Shown here piece after piece: positions 5,826 through 13,350 of a DNA stretch of 16,816 nucleotides (positions are counted from its first letter, which is position 1; the number at the start of each line of letters is the position of its first letter). The notes under the pieces are model-generated. The model worked only from the letters and a program-made list of their open reading frames with translations. It made no database searches and was not told where the DNA came from. Location: positions 1 through 16,816 of the forward strand of contig CALLPU010000371.1 in assembly GCA_938016235.1 (NCBI GenBank). Reading direction: 5' to 3'. Made by a program: the position numbers and the translations under genes. This DNA comes from an uncultured Granulosicoccus sp. GTDB taxonomy: Bacteria; Pseudomonadota; Gammaproteobacteria; Granulosicoccales; Granulosicoccaceae.

Positions 5826-8141
5826 TCAAGCCGCCTCATCCAGTGAGTCTTCACCAGCTTCTCCTTCACCCTGTAGCTCTGACAGTCGGGTTGAAAGCCA
5901 GAACACGATCTTCTCTTCAAGTGCGTGTTCTTCAAAAGGTTTCGACAGATAGTCGTCCATCCCTGCAGAGAGGCACTTTTCGGCGTCTCCGGTCATTGCG
6001 TTCGCCGTCAGTGCGATCACGGGTAAGCGGCATGCCTGATTGCCAGCTTCTTTTTCATTCTCTCTCAGTACTCGGGTGGCAGCATAGCCATCCAGAACGG
6101 GCATTTGACAGTCCATCAAGACCAGATCAAACGTTTCTTGTTCAAGCCTGTCGAGTCCTTCCTGGCCGTTGTCTGCAACGTCTGCCGAGAATCCGATTTT
6201 CTCCAGCATCCCCAGAGCCACTTCCTGATTCACGGCATTGTCTTCAATGACAAGGATGCGAATGTTGGCGTAGGCCTTGCGGCGAGAAGCCAGCTTGGCA
6301 TCTTCGACGACCACTTCGTCGAATTTTCCTTCAATGGCACTTTCCAGTATCTGCCCCAACTCCGAGCGTTTGATCGGTTTGGTGATTTGCGCTGATATGC
6401 GTGGGTTCTTGTGCGGGTATAGCTCGGGTACTTGTTCGGTGACATACGTCATGGGTACGAGCTTGACGCTATCGAACTCCGGATCGGCATCGATGCATCG
6501 GGCAAACACTTCGCCTGGCATGTCGCTGAGCTGTGCGCTGAAGAGGATGATGTCCGGGAGTGTATTGTCGGTTGAGGCTTTTCTGACGGCCTCCAGCGCC
6601 TCGCTACCTGAACCCACCGTCGTGGTGTTCAACGACAGCTCTGCCAGTAATGTTCTGATCACATCAGAGGCGGAGTCACTGTTCTCTACCAACAGAATGT
6701 TCCTGGCGCTGACCTTATGCTGTTGCGCGCATTCAGTTAGTGTCATGCCCGATACCGGCAAGGTCAGCTCAAACCAGAAGTCACTGCCTTCTCCCAGATT
6801 TGAGGTCACACCGATCTTGCCGCCCATGCCTTCTATCAGCCTGCGACTGATCGCCAGGCCGAGCCCGGTGCCACCGTACTTACGCGTGGTTGACCCATCG
6901 GCTTGTGCAAATGACTGGAACACCGTCTTCAGTGCAGACTGCTTGATGCCAACGCCAGTGTCAGACACGGTAAACAGGAGCCTGGAACCTGCCTCGCCAT
7001 GACTGAGTTCCTTGACGGTAAGTTTCACCTCTCCGTGTGTCGTGAACTTCACGGCATTGCCCATGAGGTTGGTCAGCACTTGCCGCAAGCGCGTGGGATC
7101 GCCCTTGACGTTCTGTTTGACATCGCCGTCAATGTGGCAAAGCAGTTCCAGTTGTTTGCTGTTGGCCTGCTCTGATAATGCAATGGAACACCCTTCCACC
7201 ACCTCTTCAATGTTGAAGTCGATGGTTTCGAATTCGAGCTTTCCGGCCTCCACCTTGGAGAAATCCAGAATATCGTTGATCAGCGTCAACAGTGAACGGC
7301 CTGATGAGGTAGCGATCTTCACTTGCTCGATCTGTTCAGGATCCAGTGATGTACCTTTGAGCAGCGAGAGCATGCCCAGTACACCGTTCATGGGTGTGCG
7401 AAGTTCGTGAGACATATTCGCCAGAAACTCTGACTTGGCGCGCGATGCCTCTTCGAGTTCCAGCTCTTTCTGCTTGCGCAGTTCCAGAATGTTGCCCAGC
7501 TCATTGACAGAGCTGCCGAGATCCATGAGCTCGCGGGCGGCCACGACGTCCAGCTCTCCTGATGCCTTGTTTGCCTGAAGTAACAAGAGGTGGTTGTGGA
7601 TGAGCCCGATAGGTGCGACTACCAGGTTGTTGATCAGGCCCACAACAATCAGAGCCAGAATCAGGGAAATGCCTGCCGCATAGAGATATATTTTTATGGC
7701 GTAGGCACGAATCTCCTGCTGCTGACGCTCCACGTTCCAGGTAACGTCGATACGCCCAAACGATTCGCCTTCCAGCAGTACGTCATGCGAGAAGTCCAGG
7801 CACAGTGAGCGATCAATAATCTCACTCTTTTTCCACTGGGTTAGAATCTTGTTGTTTTCGTTGTATATATATACGGCTTCCACATCGCTATCGTTGTCCA
7901 CGAGTTGCTTGATCGTGGTATCCAGTACCGGGCGATCTTCACTGAGTATGGCGTCCAGTGAAGTTGCCGACAGCATCGATACCAGTTTCTGAGTTTGATC
8001 GCGAAAGTTGCGTTCAAACGCCCTGTTCTCGTTGAAGCGTACGAATTCAGCTGCAGACAATCCTACAGCCAGAATTGTGCATCCCATCACCAGAATGATC
8101 TGCTGACGTAGTGGCCAGTTTTTAAAGAATCTAGCAAACAC
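5826..8141 (-). CDS. Transmembrane hybrid histidine kinase with two receivers (first degenerate)
   Basis: A 771-residue inner-membrane sensor kinase starting at GTG (8141) with no clear ribosome binding site. TM1 is at 12-32. A periplasmic domain of about 115 residues follows, with a pattern like small CHASE8/Cache sensors (LSATSLDAILSED, then DVEAVYIYNENNKIL). TM2 is at about 150-174, with a HAMP-like linker to 225. HisKA has the phospho-acceptor His245 in NMSHELRTPMNG. The ATPase domain has the N box around Asn362, DTGVGI (394-399) and GGTGLGL (423-429). Receiver 1 (481-600) lacks the phospho-acceptor Asp: Ser535 sits in its place and the acidic pocket reads ENS. Receiver 2 (628-745) is canonical, with Asp677 in LVLMDCQMP. 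There is no HPt domain, so phosphate must leave through another protein. It lies 65 bases after the PhnD-like gene and 13 bases before the fusion gene, which suggests co-transcription. Confidence 0.92.
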   Translation of the reverse strand: MFARFFKNWPLRQQIILVMGCTILAVGLSAAEFVRFNENRAFERNFRDQTQKLVSMLSATSLDAILSEDRPVLDTTIKQLVDNDSDVEAVYIYNENNKILTQWKKSEIIDRSLCLDFSHDVLLEGESFGRIDVTWNVERQQQEIRAYAIKIYLYAAGISLILALIVVGLINNLVVAPIGLIHNHLLLLQANKASGELDVVAARELMDLGSSVNELGNILELRKQKELELEEASRAKSEFLANMSHELRTPMNGVLGMLSLLKGTSLDPEQIEQVKIATSSGRSLLTLINDILDFSKVEAGKLEFETIDFNIEEVVEGCSIALSEQANSKQLELLCHIDGDVKQNVKGDPTRLRQVLTNLMGNAVKFTTHGEVKLTVKELSHGEAGSRLLFTVSDTGVGIKQSALKTVFQSFAQADGSTTRKYGGTGLGLAISRRLIEGMGGKIGVTSNLGEGSDFWFELTLPVSGMTLTECAQQHKVSARNILLVENSDSASDVIRTLLAELSLNTTTVGSGSEALEAVRKASTDNTLPDIILFSAQLSDMPGEVFARCIDADPEFDSVKLVPMTYVTEQVPELYPHKNPRISAQITKPIKRSELGQILESAIEGKFDEVVVEDAKLASRRKAYANIRILVIEDNAVNQEVALGMLEKIGFSADVADNGQEGLDRLEQETFDLVLMDCQMPVLDGYAATRVLRENEKEAGNQACRLPVIALTANAMTGDAEKCLSAGMDDYLSKPFEEHALEEKIVFWLSTRLSELQGEGEAGEDSLDEAA

Positions 8142-8206
8142 GGCGGAGTACGCTCTCGAATAAAGTCAACGGGTGGCGGTTATAGCGTGGGTCAAGTCGT
8201 CAGCGG

Positions 8207-9382
8207 TTATTGAGCGGTACCCGGCTGTTGTGCCTCTTCGATGCTCGAGTCTGGAATCACAAGGTTGATGGTCACGCCATTGGGTCCGCCGTTGTCATTT
8301 GTCTGGAACAGACTGCGAGGCAATGTGATGTTGACCGTCACCATCCGGTTACTGGATTCATGGGCATGCGGCGCAATCACGGGCATGGACAGATTGCCCT
8401 GTGCGTAAGCCGATTGTGCACCGTCAGTTGTGTGGGACACGGCTGCCTGTATGGATGGTTCTTGAGCCGTAAGGTGTGCTGGCGCAGCCGATACAGGTTC
8501 AACTTCCTCAGGGTCTTCAAAGAATGCCTGATTGTTTTCCATGGCTTTGCGGATTACTCGATAATCATCATCATCACCTTCCAGGAATCCATTGATATTC
8601 AAACCGGATATCTTTGCCGGATCTTTCACCTGCAGCAATGACGCGCGAAGGGCAAGCAACACATCCTCGCTTAGACCGCTGCGCGCTATCCATGGCTTTG
8701 CCGCATTAGGAAAGCGGACAAGCTCGCGGATTTTCTCACCCGCTGCAACCAGCTTCTTGAAGGTTTTTTCGTTGAGTGCACCTGCGTCAAAACTACCTGC
8801 TCCCACGGCTGTTCCCACTTTATCGTGTCGGCCCAGATACTCGTAGCGACTCAGATCGCCGGCTCGAATGCCGGATTGTTCCAGTTCCAGCTGCGACAGG
8901 AATCGACCTATGGTGGAACCTTCATCACCAAAGGCAAAGGACTTTCCTTTCAGTTCCTTGATACTTTGAATAGGGCTATCCTCACCCACAGCTATGACCC
9001 CGTAGAACACCTTGGAGCCTTTGACATTCTCCACGGCGAGGATGTTGATGTCCTCGTTCATGCGTTTGGCTTCCACGTAAGACGCAGGGCCGAATGCTGA
9101 GAAGTCAACGCGTCCGGTAACCAGATGCGATATTCCCTGGTCGTAGTCTTTCGCGATTTGCATGCGAATGTCGACCTCTCGGTTCAGCCTGGCAGACATT
9201 GAAGTCTCCAGCTCCTTGAGAATGGGTCGGTACACTTTCACCATGGCCGAAGGCTTGTTGGAGCTGTACACACCGAAATTCAGTCTTAACGGATCTTCCG
9301 CGAAGCTGGGTGTAGAGGCCAGAGTGGCAGCCAGTCCAGCCAGTAACACGCATGAACGGGAGAGTGAGAGCAGAGACATCAT
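8207..9382 (-). CDS. PhnD-like periplasmic substrate-binding protein with C-terminal extension
   Basis: A 391-residue exported binding protein of the phosphate/phosphite/phosphonate (PhnD) type. The start at 9382 (ATGATG) is chosen because GGAAGG lies 8 bases upstream and the following 28 residues make a Sec signal peptide ending PSFA; an upstream ATG at 9442 would spoil it. Two alpha/beta lobes span about 30-290. Family marks are GVYSSNKPSAMVKVYRPIL, VDFSAFGPASYVEA, the ligand-loop-like DEGSTIGRF and the hinge region GAGSFDAGALNEKTF. There are no ABC permease or ATPase genes nearby, and the next gene is a sensor kinase, so it more likely presents a ligand to the kinase than feeds a transporter. 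Beyond 295 there is an unusual extension of about 95 residues: an acidic and Ala-rich linker, then two similar beta-like segments, VTVNITLPRS and VTINLVIPDS. The ligand cannot be predicted. Confidence 0.87.
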   Translation of the reverse strand: MMSLLSLSRSCVLLAGLAATLASTPSFAEDPLRLNFGVYSSNKPSAMVKVYRPILKELETSMSARLNREVDIRMQIAKDYDQGISHLVTGRVDFSAFGPASYVEAKRMNEDINILAVENVKGSKVFYGVIAVGEDSPIQSIKELKGKSFAFGDEGSTIGRFLSQLELEQSGIRAGDLSRYEYLGRHDKVGTAVGAGSFDAGALNEKTFKKLVAAGEKIRELVRFPNAAKPWIARSGLSEDVLLALRASLLQVKDPAKISGLNINGFLEGDDDDYRVIRKAMENNQAFFEDPEEVEPVSAAPAHLTAQEPSIQAAVSHTTDGAQSAYAQGNLSMPVIAPHAHESSNRMVTVNITLPRSLFQTNDNGGPNGVTINLVIPDSSIEEAQQPGTAQ

Positions 9383-9390
9383 AGTTCGCG

Positions 9391-9396
9391 CCTTCC
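9391..9396 (-). promoter_or_regulatory. Ribosome binding site fixing the PhnD-like start
   Basis: The - strand carries GGAAGG eight bases before the ATG at 9382. This supports the shorter protein with a clean signal peptide over the in-frame ATG at 9442. Confidence 0.6.
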
Positions 9397-9550
9397 GAGT
9401 AATTGTTGTGGGGCATCGAACAGGAAAACGGCACACAGGCACATTTCTGAAGCAGTAATGCGCTGTGCGTCAGGAAAAATGTGACCTGAGAACTAATAGT
9501 GGCTTCACTTCTCACCGCCTCAGGGGTAACCCGGTTATTGAATGTCATCA

Positions 9551-9565
9551 CTGATCAAGGATCAG
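9551..9565. repeat. Inverted repeat CTGATC-AAG-GATCAG
   Basis: Perfect 6-bp arms flank a 3-base centre between two divergent signalling genes. Such dyads are typical regulator binding sites, but no regulator gene in the window points to an owner. Confidence 0.4.
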
Positions 9566-9566
9566 C

Positions 9567-9580
9567 TATCGATGACGATA
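9567..9580. repeat. Inverted repeat TATCG-ATGA-CGATA
   Basis: Perfect 5-bp arms around a 4-base centre, starting one base after the preceding dyad. The two together form about 30 bases of dyad symmetry in the divergent promoter region. Confidence 0.35.
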
Positions 9581-9681
9581 ACGTGTCATAGGGGCGGTGG
9601 ATAACACGGCATCTAACCCTTTCGACGTAGAGCTGAAGCTGACTTGGCTAAGGGCTTCAGAACAATTGAGGTTGCTTTACT

Positions 9682-12441
9682 GTGGATCAATCGCAAGACA
9701 CTTCAGCAGTTCAGAACCCCGAGGTTGCACCTATGCGCCTTGAGGGTGATGAACAAGAGAGGCGCGAGAACCTGCTTTCCAACATACTGGCCATCGTGCT
9801 GTTGTTGGTCATGGCTGCGGCGACCCTGGTCGGCCTGCGCCTGAATGCCTATCCCTGGCATATTCAGTGGATTGAAAGTGGCCAGCTGAACGCAGACGTG
9901 TTTATCAGCCTGTTTGATCTGCGCTATGAACTGGCCGCGATGGCCATAGTGGCAGTGAGCTTCATCACACTCGCCATTCGCAATTCGGTACAAAGCAGTC
10001 GCTTTAAATCTGCCGTGAAGAACCCGGACTCCTTTAAGGATTGGGAGTATGACCGCGGCGATACCCAGGCAGCGCCAGCGGATGAATTCGATGCTCAGGA
10101 ACAGCTGACGCTGATTGATGATATCGGGCGCGAAATGGTAGAGCAGGGAGAATCCGAAGGAGTTCTGGAGCTGGATGCCAGTGTCTTGCATGATGATGTG
10201 CCTGTCTATTCACGGCCGGGACAAGCCGATGCTCAACTGCGTATTGCAACCGATGAGTTGGCTCGTGTACGACGTGAACTGATTGCCTGTCGACAGCAGC
10301 TTGACACCGCTAATCAGGCGAAAACTCAATTTCTGGCCAATATGAGCCATGAGCTGCGCACACCCATGAACGGCATCATGGGTATGGCCGATCTGTTGCT
10401 CGGCGGTGGGCTGTCCGCGCGCGAAGAGCGATTTGTGCAATCCATCGTCTCATCGTCCAACACGTTGCTCGCTATCATTAACGATTTGCTGGATTTCTCC
10501 AAGATAGAATCCGGCATTCTGCAGTTGGAGAACGGGCGATTCTCGGTCAGAGATTGCGTTGAAGATGTCTGTGCCTCGCTGGCTGCCAGCGCCCATGCCA
10601 AGCAGATTGAGTTGATCTGTTATGTGGATGAATCTGTTCCTGCACAGATGGATGGCGACCCGAATCGCGTCAGACAGATTTTGAACAACCTGATTACCAA
10701 CGCTGTGGCCTTCACAGAGGAAGGCGAAGTTGTGGTGCGTCTCGCCTGTAAAGAATCGTCAAAAGGCAAGTCGGTGTATCAGTGTGATGTGCAGGATACC
10801 GGTGTGGGCATCACCCCTGAAATGCAGGTTCAGCTGTTCGAAGCGTTTACCCAAGCCGATGGCTCATCTACCCGAAGCCACAGTGGGCTCGGTATGGGGC
10901 TGGCGATTACCAAAGAGCTGGTCGCGATGATGAACGGTGAAATCACGTTCAGAAGTCGATTGGGTGAGGGTACGCGATTCAGCTTCACCATGGAGCTGGA
11001 TGATGTGGTAGATAGCGCTTCTGCAAGTTCCCGGCGCCGATCGTTGCACGGTGCCCGCGTACTGGTTGTTGATGACAATGAGACCAACCGCACCATCCTG
11101 TTCCATCAGCTGTCCAACTGGGGCTTGCTGGTCGAGACTGTTGATAGCGGTGAGCGGGCGCTGGAGGCATTGCGTCAGGCACAGGACAAAGGTGAGGGTT
11201 ATGACGCCCTGGTTCTGGATCTGCACATGCCAGAGATGGATGGCGTTGAACTGGCGCGTCGTATTCAGGCCGAGCCGGACTTCAGGCATATACAGTCGGT
11301 GATGCTCACATCGGCCATCCTGCAGTTGGATGGCATGGAGCTGCGGAAGTTAGGCATCTGCAAGTATGTGAGTAAACCTGCACGTCAGTCTGTGCTGCAC
11401 GATTCCCTGGCGTCCTTGATGCCGCAGTTGGCACCGACAACGCCCCATCATTTTCCGGGTGATCGCGAAACATCCGTTAACGCTCGTGTTCTACTGGTTG
11501 AGGACAATCCGGTTAATCAGAATGTGGCGATGAGCATGCTGGAACAGCTCGGCTGCGAAGTCTCACTCGCCGTGGATGGTGAATACGCCGTCGAGATGGG
11601 GGAGCAGGAGAAATACGATATCGTTCTGATGGATTGCCAGATGCCAAAAATGGACGGCTACGAAGCAACGCGACGTATCAAGTCAGATGGTTCACTGAAT
11701 GCACCCACACCGATTGTTGCTCTAACAGCCAACGCGATGGATGGCGACCGTGAAAAGTGTCTGTCTGCTGGTATGGACGACTACGTCTCCAAGCCAGTCA
11801 GAACTCAGGTGTTGTCACACATGCTTAAAAAATGGGTTGGGTGTTCAGCTGAGGCTGTTGTAAAAGGCCAGACGCTTGCCCTTCCCATGATGCTGCCAAC
11901 GGGCAATCGGCAGGCTGACTTGAAGGGTCATGACGGCACGGTGGATCTGGATGTGGGCGGGGAACTGGTCAGCGCAGTGGAACCGATGTCGGAATATGAT
12001 GAAGAGTCTGTGATTGATGAACCGGGCGTAGAGTCTGTTGCGGATGAAGGTTCGACGGGTCCGGCCGGTGGTTCAACAAACCACCTGGCAACTGTCATAA
12101 ACATCAAGGCCATCGACACTATTCGCGGTTTACAAAGAACCGGCAAGGATGACTTGCTGACAAAAGTGGTTGGCGTGTACTTTGACAAGACGCCAGAGAT
12201 AATCGATACCATGGTGGAGTCTGCTACCGCCTCTGACCTGGGCGCCGTGGCCGCGTGCGCACACAGTCTGAAGTCCAGCAGCGCCTACCTGGGTGCTGAT
12301 GAACTGTCGAAAACCTGCGCACTGATTGAAGCTGCTATCAAGTCAGATGATCAACCGGAAGTTGAGCGCCTCGTCAAGGGTTTGCACTCGGAATACGAGC
12401 GAGTCTCAGAGGCGTTGAACGCGCTGGTCAAGGCTGCCTGA
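9682..12441 (+). CDS. Hybrid histidine kinase with two receivers and HPt domain (BarA-like layout)
   Basis: A 919-residue membrane sensor kinase from GTG 9682, preceded by TTGAGG; an ATG at 9733 with its own GAGG would give 902 residues. TM1 is at 33-53 and TM2 at about 82-100, with only about 28 residues between them, so there is no real periplasmic sensor. An acidic cytoplasmic stretch (115-185) and a short coiled coil precede HisKA, with His223 in NMSHELRTPMNG. The ATPase domain has its N box at Asn340, DTGVGI (372-377) and SGLGMGL. Receiver 1 (457-580) is complete, with Asp464/465, Asp513 and Lys565. Receiver 2 (602-720) has Asp651 in MDCQMP. A long acidic linker leads to an HPt domain (about 805-915) with His861 in AHSLKSSSAYLG. 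This is the tripartite relay layout of BarA/GacS and ArcB-type kinases. Its output regulator is not in the window. It is divergent from the PhnD-like operon. Confidence 0.92.
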   Translation: MDQSQDTSAVQNPEVAPMRLEGDEQERRENLLSNILAIVLLLVMAAATLVGLRLNAYPWHIQWIESGQLNADVFISLFDLRYELAAMAIVAVSFITLAIRNSVQSSRFKSAVKNPDSFKDWEYDRGDTQAAPADEFDAQEQLTLIDDIGREMVEQGESEGVLELDASVLHDDVPVYSRPGQADAQLRIATDELARVRRELIACRQQLDTANQAKTQFLANMSHELRTPMNGIMGMADLLLGGGLSAREERFVQSIVSSSNTLLAIINDLLDFSKIESGILQLENGRFSVRDCVEDVCASLAASAHAKQIELICYVDESVPAQMDGDPNRVRQILNNLITNAVAFTEEGEVVVRLACKESSKGKSVYQCDVQDTGVGITPEMQVQLFEAFTQADGSSTRSHSGLGMGLAITKELVAMMNGEITFRSRLGEGTRFSFTMELDDVVDSASASSRRRSLHGARVLVVDDNETNRTILFHQLSNWGLLVETVDSGERALEALRQAQDKGEGYDALVLDLHMPEMDGVELARRIQAEPDFRHIQSVMLTSAILQLDGMELRKLGICKYVSKPARQSVLHDSLASLMPQLAPTTPHHFPGDRETSVNARVLLVEDNPVNQNVAMSMLEQLGCEVSLAVDGEYAVEMGEQEKYDIVLMDCQMPKMDGYEATRRIKSDGSLNAPTPIVALTANAMDGDREKCLSAGMDDYVSKPVRTQVLSHMLKKWVGCSAEAVVKGQTLALPMMLPTGNRQADLKGHDGTVDLDVGGELVSAVEPMSEYDEESVIDEPGVESVADEGSTGPAGGSTNHLATVINIKAIDTIRGLQRTGKDDLLTKVVGVYFDKTPEIIDTMVESATASDLGAVAACAHSLKSSSAYLGADELSKTCALIEAAIKSDDQPEVERLVKGLHSEYERVSEALNALVKAA
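9721..9724 (+). promoter_or_regulatory. Alternative ribosome binding site inside the kinase 5' end
   Basis: GAGG lies eight bases before the in-frame ATG at 9733, spaced better than the TTGAGG before GTG 9682 (10 bases). Both starts leave TM1 intact, so the true N-terminus is undecided. Confidence 0.35.
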
Positions 12442-12456
12442 GAGCGTAGGTCATGG

Positions 12457-12528
12457 CTAGTGGGTCGAGCGGTAAATCGGGATGCAACCGCTATGATCGC
12501 ATCCCGTATCGCACTCAAGACCCACTAG
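12457..12528. terminator. Nested long hairpin between convergent genes, likely bidirectional terminator
   Basis: Perfect outer arms of 10 bp (CTAGTGGGTC at 12457-12466, GACCCACTAG at 12519-12528) enclose perfect inner arms of 8 bp (CGGGATGC at 12478-12485, GCATCCCG at 12499-12506), with partial pairing between them. It fills most of the 83-base gap between the convergent kinase and LOG-family genes. The right arm contains the TAG stop of the LOG-family gene. There is no clear U-tract on either side, so termination may be weak or the structure may mainly protect 3' ends. Confidence 0.6.
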
Positions 12529-13247
12529 AGATCCATCATCAGTTGTGAATCGTCGATGATCCGATCCAGTTCAACCCCTTCGTAGAAATCAAAAATGGTA
12601 TCGACAACAAACTGCGGATCATCGGTGATCTGAAACAGATTCATGTCGGTGGCACTGATGGTGCCAGTGGGTATGAGTGATGTTTCAAACCACGTCAGCA
12701 GGCCTTCCCAGAACTGAGTGCCAAACAGGATGATCGGAATGCGCTTGGATTTTCCGGTTTGTACCAGCGTCAGAATTTCAGCCATTTCATCGAGTGTGCC
12801 GAATCCGCCAGGCATGACCACATAGGCCGATGCGTATTTTACGAACATGACCTTGCGGGCGAAGAAATACTTGAAGTTCAGACTGATGTCCTGGTACGGA
12901 TTGCCGGATTGTTCGTGAGGCAATTTGATGTTCAGGCCAACACTGGCCGATTTACCGCTGAAGGCGCCTTTGTTGGCGGCTTCCATGACGCCAGGCCCAC
13001 CACCACTGACCACGGCAAACCCTGAATCAGACAACAGGCGGCTGATTTCTTCGCTCTGCTGATAGTACGGGTTGTCGGGTTTGAAGCGTGCTGAACCAAA
13101 GATACTCACCGACGGGCTCAGATCGGCCAGCTGTTGAAAGCCTTCCACAAACTCCGACATGATCTGGAAGATTTTCCAGGAATCACGAGTCAGCGCCTTG
13201 TCGCGGGCGTCTCGGCGCATCTGGTTATGGGTAGGTAGTTGTCGCAT
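12525..13247 (-). CDS. LOG/TIGR00730-family nucleotide phosphoribohydrolase-like protein
   Basis: A Rossmann-fold protein of the family often mislabelled 'lysine decarboxylase'. Studied members hydrolyse nucleoside 5'-monophosphates to free base and ribose 5-phosphate (LOG acts on cytokinin nucleotides; PpnN acts on purine nucleotides). Numbered from ATG 13247 (240 residues), family motifs are SIFGSAR (48-54), SGGGPGVMEAANKG (81-94), Arg131 in FARKVMF, and the signature PGGFGTLDE (146-154). The catalytic Arg and Glu positions are therefore present. The start at 13247 is preferred because AGGA lies seven bases upstream; ATG 13274 and TTG 13277 are in frame but lack a ribosome binding site. It is a cytoplasmic protein, longer at the N-terminus than the shortest LOG enzymes. 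It is divergent from polA (103 bases apart) and convergent with the kinase. The natural substrate is not known from sequence. Confidence 0.9.
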   Translation of the reverse strand: MRQLPTHNQMRRDARDKALTRDSWKIFQIMSEFVEGFQQLADLSPSVSIFGSARFKPDNPYYQQSEEISRLLSDSGFAVVSGGGPGVMEAANKGAFSGKSASVGLNIKLPHEQSGNPYQDISLNFKYFFARKVMFVKYASAYVVMPGGFGTLDEMAEILTLVQTGKSKRIPIILFGTQFWEGLLTWFETSLIPTGTISATDMNLFQITDDPQFVVDTIFDFYEGVELDRIIDDSQLMMDL

Positions 13248-13254
13248 GTTGTCG

Positions 13255-13258
13255 TCCT
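13255..13258 (-). promoter_or_regulatory. Ribosome binding site deciding the LOG-family start
   Basis: The - strand carries AGGA seven bases before ATG 13247. The upstream in-frame ATG at 13274 has no comparable site. Confidence 0.5.
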
Positions 13259-13350
13259 GCGTGCTCGTCGTCATCAAAGGTCAATAGGGTCAGGAGCCTG
13301 TGTGGCAGGTTAGGTACACTTAGCTCCACAGTCCCTTCAGGTCTTTTTGT

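Larger units (their letters stand above)
9383..9681. promoter_or_regulatory. Divergent intergenic region between the two kinase loci
   Basis: About 300 bases separate the PhnD-like operon (-) from the HPt-containing kinase (+), so promoters for both must lie here. I find no convincing sigma-70 -35/-10 pair for either direction. The clearest structure is a pair of adjacent short inverted repeats at 9551-9565 and 9567-9580, near the middle. No credible small gene is seen; frames reading through from 9442 or 9551 on the - strand lack coding character. Confidence 0.5.

Noticed and set aside
5813..5935. Start of the fusion gene at ATG 5935 (1519 residues)
   Set aside because: It would overlap the upstream kinase by 110 bases and put 41 polar residues before a good signal sequence; ATG 5812 gives a normal operon spacing.
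6277..7002. 241-codon + strand ORF inside the kinase gene
   Set aside because: Antisense to the ATPase and receiver domains; Ser/Pro-rich shadow frame with no family resemblance.
12525..13247. 'Lysine decarboxylase' label for the LOG-family gene
   Set aside because: The PGGxGTxxE motif defines the LOG/TIGR00730 family, whose studied members are nucleotide phosphoribohydrolases; there is no PLP-decarboxylase fold.
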